Source: Phlebotomus papatasi
Lineage: Eukaryota > Arthropoda > Insecta > Diptera > Psychodidae
Direction of reading: 5' to 3'
Assembly (NCBI RefSeq): GCF_024763615.1
Contig: NC_077224.1
Span: 4,030,001 to 4,094,000 of the forward strand
Length of the DNA: 64,000 bases
Shown: positions 33,300 through 46,028 of the stretch, piece by piece
How the letters are laid out: each line of letters starts with the position of its first letter
How positions within the stretch are numbered: the stretch's first letter is position 1
Position numbers and translations under genes: made by a program
The notes under the pieces: model-generated
Databases searched by the model: none
What the model saw: only the letters and a program-made list of their open reading frames with translations
What the model was told of the DNA's origin: nothing

Positions 33300-35646
33300 A
33301 TAGAGAATCTTCTTCACCTTGGGGGAGAAGTTCCCTCAGGCTGTCCTTGAGAAATCCCTGGTAACATGGTACAGGAAAATGGGGATTATTCACAAGAAAA
33401 TCCCCACGAACTTCCTGAGAATAATGAGAAAAACTGGGAAATTTTGCTTAAGGATTTCCACGGAAACTCCCCTGGAAAAGTCAGGGGTCAGAAAAACTAG
33501 AGGACTTCTTTCAGAAAAATCCCTGGGAACTCTTTGGGAAAGGCTTGGGGATAATTCTCAGGAAAATCCTTGGGAAAAACTATTAAAAAAAATCCGCACA
33601 ATTTCCTTTTTGATTTTTTTCTTTTATTATTTAATATTCCGGAATTCCGGTGGAAATTCCGCAGAAGTTCTGCAAAGATTATTCACACAAATTATATTTC
33701 GTTAAGCATGGACAATGTTGAAATTTTGTTAGCTGAGACACTTCCAAGTTCCACAAATGCATCTCGGCAGAATAAGAAATATCATCATCGAAATTTAAAG
33801 CTGTCAAGAGATCATTACATCATACTTGCCTTTTTTACGCAACTTATACCTAATGATCCATACTTATCGAAACATTACTTTTAGCCTTTTTGGGTTCTAC
33901 AAAAACACATAAAAAATCACAGTGATGCTTGTGAAGCTTACTCGACTATTTTCTTGTTGAGAGTTTTTTTCTCTCTACATAATATCTGCTAAAAATTGCA
34001 AAATAATTGTGTGTTCAAGATATTTTTTGTGTCTCTAGTCCTTATATTTGAAAGAAAACTAAATAAAAAAGAATGAACAACACACAAATTACAACTAATT
34101 TATGAATATATTTTTTATTTCTTCGACTTTACTCTTCCATCCCTTTCCAGTCGATCCAGTGAATTAAATAAAAATAGTAAATTAAAAGGAAAAATGGAGG
34201 TAAAACTGAAAATAATTTGCACATTTAAAGAGAGACAGATAGAAAGAGAGAGAAATCAGATTATATAGCATGTTAACATGTAATTTATTTTATTTTCTAG
34301 TTGTATAGATAAAATGTTCAACAAGTTATTTATGATTAAAATATCTGCAATACAAAGTGAGATATATTGATTTGTAATAAATGTTATTGAAATGTACCAA
34401 AAGTGTTTTTATTTCTTCAGTCTTACCCCTTCAACGGATGATTTTTCTTCTTAACAGTAACCTTTCCACCTTTCCTTACTATAAAGCTGGCTATACACTA
34501 GACATAATTTATTGAAATATTTCTTTCCAACGTCAAATATTGACAAGGATTGCCTCCACATTGCAAAGATTTATTGACATAAAAGTTTCAATACTGAAGA
34601 AAATTGTCCAGTGTGTAGGCAAATATTGAAATATTTGTTTCAATATGGAACATTTTATTCAATATTTTATTTCATTATTTTGAATGGCTACTAACTAGGC
34701 CAAATTATGTCAATAAAAAATCTCAAAGTCACATTGAAATAAAATTTCAAAGAAATTCTAAATATCAAATTGATTTGATATTTCCTTCACAATTTTTTAA
34801 TGGTCAGGAATCTTCTTCGTTCAGAACATCACAGAACTGCCGGATTTTCCTTGTTCATGAATGAAAACACATCCAAGATCAAAATCCAAGTCAGGACACA
34901 TGTCTTCCTGCTGCTTCCTCCAGAAAATCCCAGATTCTTGGAATTTGGTTATATATTTTGTTCAATCTCCTCAAGAACCCAACTTGGTCAGCACTAATCG
35001 CTTACTTCCTCCAGAAAATCTCAGAACTTCTGGGATTTTCTTGAATATTATGTCAAAAGGTTCAGTGAAGCTTTGTAGAGTGATTTGGATGCTAAGAAAG
35101 CAGATGAATTCTCATCTAAACCGTCTGACGATCCGTGGCTCACCCCCTTCCGATCCATAGAACGCACTGCATTCTTGCATTTAAACCAATATATTATTAA
35201 TTTCCGTAAATAGTAAAATTGTAAATATACACGGAATTAGTTAAATGTATCTCTAATATACCCATTGGAATAAAAAAATATACCAAATAGTGTTTTGGGG
35301 CTCACATTTTCAACTGAATATGGAGCATGTCTTTTAACATTCTGATCCGTGGTACACTTCCCTTATATTATACGGCTGAAAACTCTTTGGGAAAAAATTC
35401 CCAAGCACTTCTATACAACAATTTTTTACTTGCAGGACAACAATTTCATCGTAATTTTTCTAGACCTTCTGCTGAAATTATTGCACTATACAGCATTTCA
35501 TAATTGAATTTGTACTTTCAATTAACTAACTTTTCACAAACTGTTTTTAAAAATAATAATTTGTATTAAATAAAACAATTTTCCAATACCTTACACAGAG
35601 AGTGAAACGGTTGATATTCTTCCAGAGTCTCTCTCTCTTTCAGCAG
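33300..35646. other. intergenic DNA, GGAAAATCCCTGGGAA-like repeats, possible distal poly(A) site
   Basis: 33310-33570 is a run of degenerate GGAAAATCCxxGGGAA units that creates a spurious 128-residue frame. 33700-34420 is unique AT-rich DNA ending with AATAAA at 34376-34381 and a T-rich stretch. 34900-35040 holds duplicated 'ctgcttcctccagaaaatc' text. No gene supported. Confidence 0.4.
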
Positions 35647-35709
35647 TACACTCAGTCCCGGGATTATGCACATTTTCGATTCCGAAAAAAACGCGCGAAA
35701 TGGCATTAA

Positions 35710-35910
35710 CCCAGCAACGAAAGTTTCCAGTTTGAACACCGCTCAGCAAATGCGTTCGGAACAGGGTTCAGTCCAATATAAATCATTATGGGCTGGGAAA
35801 AAGCGAACGCGGTTGAAGCAATAGTACTCTTTGATGGCCACCACTTTCTGAACATTTGGGAGGCCGCCACCTTCGGAGCATGTCGAACAGGGAACTTTAT
35901 CGTTGCTGGG
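35710..35910. mobile_element. CCCAGCAACG-end MITE, short copy, AA target duplication
   Basis: Ends CCCAGCAACGAAAG and CTTTATCGTTGCTGGG. Comparison with the empty copy near 63305 (GCATTAAGCATCGAG) shows that only AA is doubled at the insertion. Confidence 0.82.
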
Positions 35911-35956
35911 AAGCATCGAGAAAATTTGCATAGCCGCAGGGGCTTTCTTTTGAATA

Positions 35957-36190
35957 CAGTAGACTCTCGATAAATCGACTCTTTTTCAAACGGGCGAAAA
36001 TTTTTTTTGACAATTTTCACGTTTAATTATGAAGCTAATTTGTTCAAATTCGCTGCAGTTCTTCCTATTTTATCGTGATTCTTTATAATTAAGCGCTTTT
36101 TGTGGAATTTACAAAGGCTTTGACGTCCAAATCTATCGATAAACCGGATGACATTTCGCCCCAAATGCCTAATTGAGAGAGAGTCTACTG
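35957..36190. mobile_element. pogo/Tigger-like MITE, second copy, TA target duplication
   Basis: Ends CAGTAGACTCTCGATAAATC and complement. The empty copy near 63350 has a single TA where this copy has TA on both sides (35955-35956, 36191-36192). Confidence 0.88.
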
Positions 36191-36742
36191 TAAATCTGCC
36201 GTAGAACGAATTTCACGCGGAGTAAAAGTAGTTCAAACAAAGAGATTCAACTGTCTAATAGAAATTCATAAACAAACAGTACTTTTTGGCCAGATTTTTT
36301 CAATAAATGGTTAGAATATTTAAAAAATTAACCTTAATAAGAGAAATTAAAGTTTTATTCTGGAAAAGTAGCAAAATGTTTTCAAATTTCCCGCATCGCA
36401 AAATAGTATGCATTCAGGCGTATTTCAAACATGATTTCATAAATTAACTCCCAAAAGTAGACAAACTTGCATAATTGTACATGCATAATTCCGTCAGGTG
36501 CATAATCGCGAAGTGCATAATACCGGGACGGGACGGGACTGACTGAGTGTACCTTCACTCTCTTTTATGAAAGTCCATACAGAAAAAAACAAGTGACTAC
36601 CCCCTGCATACAACGAGAATGCGGACCTAGTGACATCTGCCGTAAAAATATCAAATCATTTGGAACAATCTTATCGTGGACACGCTTTACTAGAAATTGT
36701 TAAACTAATCGATTTTCATTACGGGATTTACAAAATCTCGAC

Positions 36743-37978
36743 CAGAGGAACCAACATTTAACGAAAAAGTCGTTTTTCTGCTTTTGTAGTGGTGGTCGCC
36801 ATGATTTTAAGAAAACGTCGCCGAGATTGCTTTTTAAACTCAATTTGTGAAGTGCAATTAATGAAATTTCAATGAAAATTGGTGTTAGCATAAGGGAAAT
36901 AGTCTTTAGAATTAGTTTAGTGACATAGAATTGGTTAAAAGGCGTGATTTGATAGTAAAAATAGGCTAAATATGGCTCACTCAGCGACTTTTGCAACATT
37001 TCATAATTCAGCGAAAATTATGAAAATGCTGTGGAATATCGGTGATTTATGAGTCGGAAAAGAAAATTGGTGTGTTTTGGAAGCATTTGTGACTATTTAT
37101 TTTTTGAATTGTTCGTGGAAAATCCTCGGGAAAATGTCTTGAAAAAGTGCTTGCTTTACTCGAAGAAATACACCAAGACGGTTCAGTTGTCAAATTAAAG
37201 ATGGCGGATGGTGTCCTTTGTGATATTTGTGGTGGTAAAATTTTTTACGTAATTTTGCGCGAAGGTAAGGAAATTTCCGTAATAAATTTATCAAAAATTA
37301 TTAAAGAAGTTTCCAGTGAAGAGATTTGTGGAAAAATTTTGTGATTTTTACTGCTTTTTCTTGTGTTTTTTTAGTATGAAAGTTGCCATGTAAAAGATAG
37401 GATCCAGACCACACTTGCCATCTGTTTTAGGGCTCTTAAAGGCCTTTTTTAGTCATCCTGACATTCTATCTTCTCGGAAAGAGGCTCTAAAAGTTCCACG
37501 TAGCCTTTCAGATAATCTGCGTGCTGTTTGGAATCCCTCCGGACACTGAAATTCATTTCATTGGGTCACCATAAATGTCATTTACTCAAAAAACTCATTT
37601 TTATCCTTCTAAAAATGGATAAAACTCACACTGTTTATACTGTAAGGATTCTAGAATAGTTTCTTTTTCTTTGTAAAGAAAGAAAAGAATAAAAAAAACT
37701 TATGAGAAACAAAAAATTTCTAATTTTCTATCAGTGTTTGTTAACGAACTGTCTTTTGGTCTCAAAAAAAAATATGCAAGTGTCACAAATTTATTACAAT
37801 TATCACATTTTTTATATTTATTAGTTCTCTTTCAACAAAATAAGGTAAGAAGAATTCCTCAATAATAATAAAAATTCCTAAAAACATTAAAAAATAAATG
37901 CAACATCAGCCACTTTTTTTTTAGTGTTGCCAGATTTGAATGAAAAAACGACTTTTTCCTTTAGTAGTGGTTCCTCTG
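36743..37978. mobile_element. possible hAT-like element, CAGAGGAACCA ends
   Basis: Ends CAGAGGAACCAACATTTAAC and, inverted, CAGAGGAACCACTACTAAAG, each followed by an AAAAAGTCGTTTTT block. The flanking 8-mers do not match, so no duplication supports it. A 65-residue frame (37147-37344) with LCDICGG, a C-x2-C pair, lies inside and could be a transposase remnant; this is weak. Confidence 0.5.
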
Positions 37979-39365
37979 GCTAACCCCTTGCCGATTTTTC
38001 AAAAATTCAAAAATCTGCCCTTGAATCCGTAATTGTCAATATTTCTGGATGAAATCAGCTATTATTATTAATCGTATCGAGATATTTATTACAAGGTAAT
38101 CATTTTTACAATGTCATATCCCGTGTTGGAAGAATCTGTGAAATCCATTGTAGACCGCCCAGGAGCGCCTTCCCTGAATGAAATCAGCTGAGAATGCTAG
38201 AAACGGGTCTGGAATTTGATTCTTTCTGCTGCAGAGGAACATTAAAAAGGCCAAAAATTCTATAAATCTCATTTATTTACATTTTTTTTTGTTATCAGTT
38301 ACACCATTTCATCGTGTTCTTACTACGTCTCTTCCACAACTTTCCTTAAACTTCTTCATCCTCATCTTCTGACTCTTTAGTAACATTTAAAACTGTGTAT
38401 TGATCTCATTTTCACTTTTTTAAAATTGTATATAAAAATTACTAAGAATACATTTTTATTTTGTAATTCTATTTTTTTTGCATTTCACTTAAACGTCTTT
38501 CTAAATAGTTAATTTTTTTTTCAACTCTTTCTCTTGCACGGAAATTATTCAGTGTTTTTTGTCATATTTTTTTTTCTTTTCAAAATCTTTCTATGCAATA
38601 TATAGTTTTTTTTTTAATTTTTGAGGTAATAACAAATTACATTTTCTTTTCTTTCTTTCCATTCACTGATGTCCTCTCCTCCAGATTTTCATATCATATC
38701 ATCCTTGTTCATAATAGATTTTTTTTTAATTTAATATTTGTCATTTTATGATTTTATTTTTCTTGTATATTTTGAATTTTTCTCATTGTTTTTTTTTATT
38801 ACACGATAAATTTGCTGCCAACGTAGTTATTTTAGAATTTTTTAAAAAATTATTTTCTACTTCCTAGAAATCCTTTTTATATTGTGTAACAATTTTATTT
38901 TTCATCTGTGTTTTTTTTTAATTATTTTTCTTCAACTGTATTTTGTGGCAAAATGTTTATAATACGATTTTTTTTTTGTTGAACTATCTACACATCATTT
39001 ACTAATTCTTCCGTCCTTTCTATTTATATCATAGTTAGAATTCTCTATTTTTTTTTTTGTAAAAAGCTCGCGATGTATTTATTAAAAATGTTTTGTTATT
39101 TTTATTTTCTTTTAGAGTGCCAGCCAGAAACGACAATAATAAATCAAAGGAAGGAATAAATAAAGAGAAATTGTATCAAGCAAACATCAAATTCACACTC
39201 AATTAATGAAAAAAATTAAAGTAAAAAAAAAAACATTTAATAAAAAAATTGTTGAATAATCACAAGGGAAAATTTATACATCAACATTTAATTATAAATT
39301 AATATTATTAGAGCTTTTTCTATGTGACGTTTTCTATTTTATTCTTTGAAAATTTTCTTGTTAGT
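37979..39365. other. intergenic T-rich DNA
   Basis: 38400-39120 is very T-rich on the + strand (A-rich on -). The only candidate coding item is the acidic mini-exon at 38346-38392. Confidence 0.4.
38346..38392 (-). other. possible alternative acidic mini last exon
   Basis: After an acceptor-like ...caatacacag, the minus strand reads two bases and then LNVTKESEDEDEEV and TAA at 38348-38346. The phase would fit the Atg17 exon ending at 55111. AATAAA on this strand follows at 38277-38272. It is short and may be chance. Confidence 0.2.
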
Positions 39366-39585
39366 AAGGGAAAGTCCTCTCCCTTCGAACGTTCATGCCT
39401 TCGAATAATGTGAATTTTCTTTAAATTTTCCCAAGAGCCTTAAAAATTTCTATTAAATATTAGTTAGTTTATTATCAATTATTGATAATTATGCGACAAT
39501 CATGGGGAAATCTCTCAGAAAAAAGTAAAAGATATTCACATTATTCGAAGGCATGAACGTTCGAAGGGAGAGTATTTTCCACAAC
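39366..39585. mobile_element. palindromic MITE, CTTCGAACGTTCATGCC arms
   Basis: Ends GGGAAAGTCCTCTCCCTTCG and complement enclose ~110 bp. It is about 215 bp in all, with the target duplication unresolved. Confidence 0.65.
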
Positions 39586-39865
39586 CTTCGAAAACTATCA
39601 ATTGCACAAAAGAAAGGCTTCATCTGCATTTTGTGGATCATTTTAGACTTCTTTTAAGACATTACTTACATTTTCACAGTTTATAGAAAGAATTCATTTA
39701 TTTTTCGGCTTTAAAAAAATGTTTTGCAAGGTTTTTTACGGTTTTGTCATTTTTCAGGACATTGTAAGTTCGTCTAATTACCGATTGTAGCGGTGAAATC
39801 GAATTTACTGTTCTCAATCGAGTTGTAAAATATTTGAAATTATAAAAGACATTATTAAGCAGTAC

Positions 39866-41819
39866 ACAGAAAAAAATGTTTTGTAAAAATGTTCGTAAAT
39901 GTTTGTAAATTCCTATTAAGGTGTTTCCACATTGGAGCTGATTTCATCAAGAATATTGTTTCAAAAATTCTTGAAAGAAAATTTCCTATTTTTGAAGGAT
40001 TTTTTTTGAAGAAAAGGAACTTCACCAAACGCTTTTCTCCAGGGGCCCATCAAGCCTAATAAAAAGTGAAGATATGTTTCACTTTTCCTTCTAAAAATTT
40101 TGCAGATTTTGCACGGCGACTTAAACAAATTTCCTCGTTGTTCTTGTATTATTTCGGCGAGCATAATGAAATATGTATTTTTAAATAGCTTTTAATGCAC
40201 GATTTCGAAATATATCAGACTGATAAGACAATTCTCTTTAGGAAAAAACTTGCTAATAGTTTTCAGTGCCTCTATGCAAAAACGTATGGAAAAATGAAAT
40301 GTCCCCTGCTTTTCTCACTCTTTCCAACAGAAAACAACAAATTTTCATGAAAAAAACAATCTTGAATCGTGATGGTTTCCATCAAGAATTCTGTCAAAAA
40401 TGACTGATGAATTTTATTCCAGTAAGACCTGTACACACTAGGAGCAAATTCTTTAAAAAAATGCCTTTTTAAAGAAAATTTCCCCTATCCTTGTAGGCAG
40501 AAACGTTAAAATTTTTTTTTGAAACAAGGCAGTTTTTGACGAAAATTGATTCTAGTCTGTAGACACTATAACGGGTAATTTCTTTCAAAAATTTTTGATG
40601 GAAATACATTACATGGAAATTAGAGGACATACTGTCCTATTTCTTCTTAATAAATTCAAATTGAAATTGAATTACAGTAGACTCTCTCAAATTCGGGCAT
40701 TTGGGACCGAAATGTCATCCGAATTAGAAAGAAATTCGGGCGACAAACTTTTTGAAATGCAACGATTTTTTTATATATCTTCACACTCATTAAGTTTACT
40801 TACTCATATTCACAGTAAATGTCATAAAAATCCCTTAATAATGCAAAATCACATCATAACTAAGGCAAAACCAATGCAAATTTAAGCATATTTAAGCATA
40901 TTTCCTTCATTTAATTACTAAGATCAAACTTGGAAAATGTCAAAATTTTTTCAAATTTAACTGCTGCCCGAATTAAAAAGTATTCCGATCTTAAAAGAGC
41001 CGAATTAGCGAGAGTCTACTATACCTTGAATTGGATATGATTTTTGAAATAAATTACCTAAACATTAAGGCGTCTACACATTGGGAGCAATTTTCGTCAA
41101 AAATTGCGTTTTTGACAGAAATTTGACGTTTCCCCCTACAACGCTGCCGAGAATTTCCTTCAAAAAAGCAATTTTGACAAAAATTGCTCCCAATGTGTAG
41201 AGGCCATAAATGTATAGACACCTTTATGGACTCTACAGATTTGGAGCAATTTTTTTTTTCAAAAATTGCATTTTTGACAGAATTTTGACGTTTCCACGTA
41301 CAGCATTGTATGCAATTTTCTTCAAAAAAACAATTTTTTCTTTAAAAAATGCCTTTTTTGAAAAAAATTCCCCTATCCTTGTAAGCAGAAACGTCAGATT
41401 TTTTTTAAAAAAAGGTAATTTTTGACGAAAATTGTTTCTAGTGTGTAGGAAGCATTAGGGACTTACAAAATGCTTATAAATCATATAATCTACTAAAAAG
41501 TGTGTAAAAGTTTGTACTTTTTTGACAATCATTGTTTCTGACATGATCACTTGACAAATATTTGTTCATAAATGTTCGAAAATAGACAAAAAAATCGTAA
41601 AATTTTGTGATTTGTTCGTATTTTTTTGCCAAACAAAAATCTACAAAGTAATGTTTGTAGAAGTACAAAAAATGCTCGTCAACTAATAATTTTACAAACA
41701 ATGTTTGTGAAAAAAGTACAAACTTTTACAAACTTGTTTGTAGGTTAGACGATTTAAAAGCTTTCGTAAATCTCCAATAGGAATTTACAAACATTTACGA
41801 AATGTTTTTTTTTTTAGTG
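39866..41819. mobile_element. nested MITE cluster: palindrome MITE split by TTA-flanked elements
   Basis: A GTTCGTAAATG-family MITE is split after 39918 and resumes at about 41455. The insert is bordered by TTA on each side (39916-39918, 41455-41457), suggesting a PIF/Harbinger-type insertion. It contains several copies of a GTCTACACATTGGGAGCAAT palindrome (for example 41068-41208) and a pogo-like MITE at 40675-41031. Confidence 0.65.
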
Positions 41820-43221
41820 TAGAACTTGTCGACCATTACAGGTAGTTCCGCTTTGAGTGAAAAAATATTTGCATACATTTAGGGAAATTTTAAAAATGGT
41901 TTTACAAATCGTCAGTTAAATCAGTATTCGTCGTAACTTAATTTTTGCGATTTTGGGATATATACATATTTAGAATCGGCGTAATTTTTACAAAATTAAA
42001 ATTATTCAATTAAAATACAAAAACGTCAAATAGAATACAGCTCTAATAATCAAAATGATATATTCTTTTATAGAAAAGGTAACCTCTTTGGATGGTATCG
42101 AATGATTGTCATTAGAAATTCCAGCTATTTTTGTTTCATTTTAATTTTTTTTTGTTCATTTAGTCCTAACAAAACGAACTGACTTTCTATTTATGAATGT
42201 CTATTTAATTTTCTGTGTAAATCTTAAAATAAAAATAATTATTAAGAACACATTTCTAATGGGTTCAAAGTTCAAAGGTAATAGTTATTCTAGGTCGCAC
42301 TTAAGAAATGTCTTTTTCAAAAAGGATCTCCTGATAATTCTTCACTCTCTTGCAAACTAATTATATTTAATTATTTCTCTTTCTTTTTAGAAAATAAAAT
42401 TAATTTTTTAATCCTTTATCTTGTGTGTGTTTTTTTTTTAATTCTGGCAATTTGAAAAACTACTAAACCGTGACAGTAATTAGGTATTTAAAAAAAAAAA
42501 CAGTAAAATGAAGATCTCTTACAATTGCATTGGTGTCAAAAACGATTCGATTAGCGTGAAAATTCCAATACTACCACCGCTTGACGGTCTCTGAAATTGC
42601 AGTTTGAACGTCAATTTAGAACTTATATTTTCATTTTTCATTATTTATCTATAACTATTTATTTTATTATAGTGAATCAGAGGGAATTGTAAATATGAAA
42701 GAATGGAAAGATTTAAGTCAAATCATTGGGTGACAATAAAATCTGAAAATTACTAACTAAGAAGCAAAAGAAAATGAAGAACAAATGTGATCGTTAATAT
42801 TGTGCTTTGGAGTCAATTAATATTCTAGAACAATAAGATTTATAACGATAAGGTGGTAAAATTTGTCAATGGGAGGTAATTTTGAAATTTTTAATTCTCC
42901 TTAAGGTTTGCTATAACAAAATGATAGAACTTTTCTGATATAAAAATTAAAATTACCTCCTTTTAACAAACTTTTACAAACTTCGTTATAAATCTTGATC
43001 TCCGTGATATAGATTTTTCCAATCCTGATTATGAAATTTGTATGCCTAAGATAAGCAAAAACAGCAAACATTTCTATTTTTTTATTTCCACAAACTTGTA
43101 ATAAACGTTGTAAAGAGGGAGTGCAAATTTTTTCATTCCTTTGTATGAAATTACAAAAGGAGGTTGAAAGTAGTTCCAATCAATAAAACCTTGAACAGTT
43201 TAACACAAAAATTTGTATTTT
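41820..43221. other. intergenic AT-rich DNA, no gene seen
   Basis: No transposon end or coding signal recognised. Confidence 0.4.
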
Positions 43222-43530
43222 CACTACACATAAATAAAATATTTTGCAAAATTGTACGTAAATGTTTGTGAATTCTTATTGAGGAGTTACAAAATGCTCG
43301 TAAATCTTATAACCCATAAACAAGTTTATAAAAGTTTGTACTTTTTTCACAAACATTGTACGTAACATAATCTACTTCACGAGGAAGTTTTGTACTTTTA
43401 CAAACATTTGTTTGCAAATGTTCGTAAACACACAAAAAAATTTTGTGAAATTTTGTCATTTGTTCGTAATATATTTTATCCACCAAAAAATTACGAACAA
43501 ATGACAAAATTTTACGAACACGAAGTCCTG

Positions 43531-43813
43531 CACTGGTAAAAATAAAATTTTCGCCGATGATCCTTTGAAAGGTTCACTGTTTTGACACCTATTTATCTCC
43601 GGAATAAACGAATAAAAACAATGAAAAAGTCATCTATCGTGTTCGCTCAGATAAAAGAAATATGATAGGAGGAATAAATTTACGATAAAACATAATCTAT
43701 CATGATAAATATGCATATAAAATTTCAAAAGATTCAAGTTAACCTTTTAAAGGATCACATATGATAAATTTTTGTTGAAAAGGATCAATTTGACCCTTTT
43801 ATTTTTACCAGTG
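43531..43813. mobile_element. MITE with CACTGGTAAAAATAAAA ends
   Basis: 283 bp with 17-bp inverted ends. It directly follows the truncated end of a GTTCGTAAATG-family copy (43222-43530). Confidence 0.75.
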
Positions 43814-43915
43814 TGTCATATTTCTCGTAAGCAAATTGCCCACACTGAAGTCTCAACAAAGTTGTATGGAACCTTGAAAAACTAGTTTATCATATTTGTT
43901 TTCTTCACTGAGAGA

Positions 43916-44158
43916 AATCCTAAAAAGTTTAAATAACATTCCGGAAATGTTAATTTTACCCTGCGGTATTGATCAAAAATCGGTGTAAATATTACCCTTT
44001 TTAGGTGTATTAGGGGTTAAAGGTACCCTTTTTCATGTTAATTTTACCCTTAATAAGGCGTAAAATTAGAATTAAAAAATTTTAGTATATTTTTACACCT
44101 AAAAAGTGTTAAATTTCTGAGGAAAAAATGTTAATCGCACCCTCTTTTTTTCTCAGTG
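43916..44158. mobile_element. CACTGAGA-end MITE, copy A
   Basis: Ends CACTGAGAGAAATCC / TTTTTCTCAGTG. The body has repeated TTAGGTGTA and TTAATTTTACCC motifs. Other copies are at about 54761-55002 (inside an Atg17 intron) and about 22006-22250 (opposite orientation, inside a Tc1 remnant). Confidence 0.78.
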
Positions 44159-45117
44159 TTTAAATCAGTTCCTAAAATATTGAAAAATTAATAAAAATAT
44201 AGACATTGCTTTGAGTGGTATTCCGGCCACTTTGAGTGTAATACCGGCCACCTTTTTTCTGACCAGCTTTTATGAAGCAATGATAGAAAATTTCAAAACG
44301 TCATCCGGAACGAGTTTAATATTTAGTTTAATACGTTTATATGACCCAAAAGCCCTGAGATCTTCCGTGTAATTTTCCCTGAAGAGTTTTCCTTGGCATC
44401 CCAAATTTACGCACAGATTCCCGTAGCAGTTTGCTTTTCCTAAACTCTTCCAATGCCTATTCATCATCTTTTTCATAGAAGCGATGTTTTTTTCCTCAGG
44501 CGATGTTCCTCAATAAGAAATTGAGGAAAGCAAAAGATGTTGCCGGAATTGGCAACATCACTTCTTCGGAGAGACGCTCCCAAAGTCTATACTTTTTTGC
44601 GCGAAATACAGGATCCAGCTGGGAAATTTTACCCGAAATTTAAAGAAAGATTCACTAGTAACTTAAACAGAAAGAATCTTTAATGAAAACTAATCATTTT
44701 CATGAAAAACATCGAAGGAAAACCCTCTGTACTTCACCACAAATCAAGACTGCTAGAATCTTCTTCATCTTCTTCTTCTGTTTTATGTAAGGCTGTCGGA
44801 CTCACTCGGGTCCATATAGCCAATTGCTAGAATCACAATCGATCTGTCACATTTGTTTGTAAGACTCTTTCCACACTGAGTTTCTACAACACAATTTAAT
44901 TCAAATTATACCTGAAATTTAACGATTTCTGTGTTAACGCATCCAAAAATGAATAAATATTTAAAAGCAAAATAAATTCATTGATTATTAGAAGATTAAA
45001 TCCATTACTGTAAAACATTTAAATGCTTGGCCGAAATTACACTCAAAGTGGCTGAAAAATAAAGCTGGTCGAAATTTAGCACATTTACCCTAGTATACTA
45101 AATTTTAAAAAGAAGAA
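44159..45117. other. repeat-derived DNA, no gene seen
   Basis: Contains 'gtaataccggccacc' and, near 45040-45091, a right end of the GTGTGCCAAATTTCGGC family. No coding signal. Confidence 0.4.
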
Positions 45118-46028
45118 TACGTATGTTAGAAAAGATATCCTACAATTTTCCACGCGTGCCAACTGTATTTCAGGCAGTTTTAGCGTAGTTTCCATGTCTG
45201 ACAACTTTGTACGCTCGTGTTCGCAGCTGGAAGGGCACGATGAAACGCCTGCTATCTTTTTCTGGCATTCTCGCAGATCAGAAAGTAATAATCTTAACAT
45301 TAATCTTATATGTGACATGGTCGTGACCGTGGTGTCAAATATAAGATTAATATTAGTATTAAGAAAAGCCGAAAAGAGAGGTACATACTATGCAAAATTT
45401 CAAATGGAATATCACGTGTGTTAGAAAGAGTACACTCTAGTGGAGTAATACGACGAGTAAGATATTACTGTTCGTATTAATTGCTTTCTGAATCGTATCT
45501 TACGCAATTCGAGCAATTTACCGTGAGTGCCAACTGTGATTCGGTCAGTTTTCGAGCGATTATATTGCTGCCAACCTTGTACGCAAAGGGAAAATGCGAG
45601 AGAGGGGCAAGATAAAACAATTGCTATCTTTTTTTGCCATTCTTGCAGTTCAGAAAGTATTAATCTTAATAATAATCTTATATGTGACATGGTTATGATG
45701 ACCATGTAATGTTAAGATTAATACTTTCTGAACTGCGGGAATGTCAAAAAAAGATAGCAAGTGTTTTATCTTGCCTCTTTCTCGTGTTTTGCTCGAAAAC
45801 TGACCGAATCACAGTTGGCACTCATGGAAAATTGCTCGAATCGTCTATATAATACGATTCGGAAAGCAATTAATACGAACAGTAATATCTTACTCATCAT
45901 ATTACTCCACTAAAGTGTACTCTTTCTAACACACGTGATTTTCCATTTTAAATTTTGCATAGTATGTACCTCTCTTTCCGGCTTTTTTTAATACTAATAT
46001 TAATCTTATATGTGACATCACGGTCATG
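45118..46028. repeat. giant hairpin element, three arm copies
   Basis: A ~330-350-bp arm (about 45340-45690) is followed by its reverse complement (about 45705-46025). A third, partial arm lies at 45118-45330. Arm text includes GTGCCAACTGTGATTCGGTC and 'gatattactgttcgtattaattgc'. A sister hairpin is at 47705-48240. Confidence 0.8.

Larger units (their letters stand above)
35649..36549. mobile_element. TA-flanked MITE (CACTCAGTCCCGG ends), carrying two later insertions
   Basis: Ends CACTCAGTCCCGGGATTATG and complement, TA at 35647-35648 and 36550-36551. The second copy (63247-63698, 452 bp) lacks two inserts: 35710-35910 (201 bp) and 35957-36190 (234 bp). Removing these and their duplicated bases brings 901 bp to about 462 bp, close to the empty copy. 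Confidence 0.88.

Noticed and set aside
33319..33705. 128-residue open frame on the + strand
   Set aside because: Its first half is a run of degenerate GGAAAATCCxxGGGAA repeats; the rest is hydrophobic from T-rich DNA. No family resemblance.
36743..37978. Firm hAT assignment for this element
   Set aside because: The end sequence is hAT-like, but the flanking 8-mers (ATCTCGAC and GCTAACCC) do not match, so it is kept only as possible.
45085..45705. Overlapping frames on both strands near the hairpins
   Set aside because: They fall within arms of the giant hairpin element, and the same text in inverted copies makes mirrored frames.
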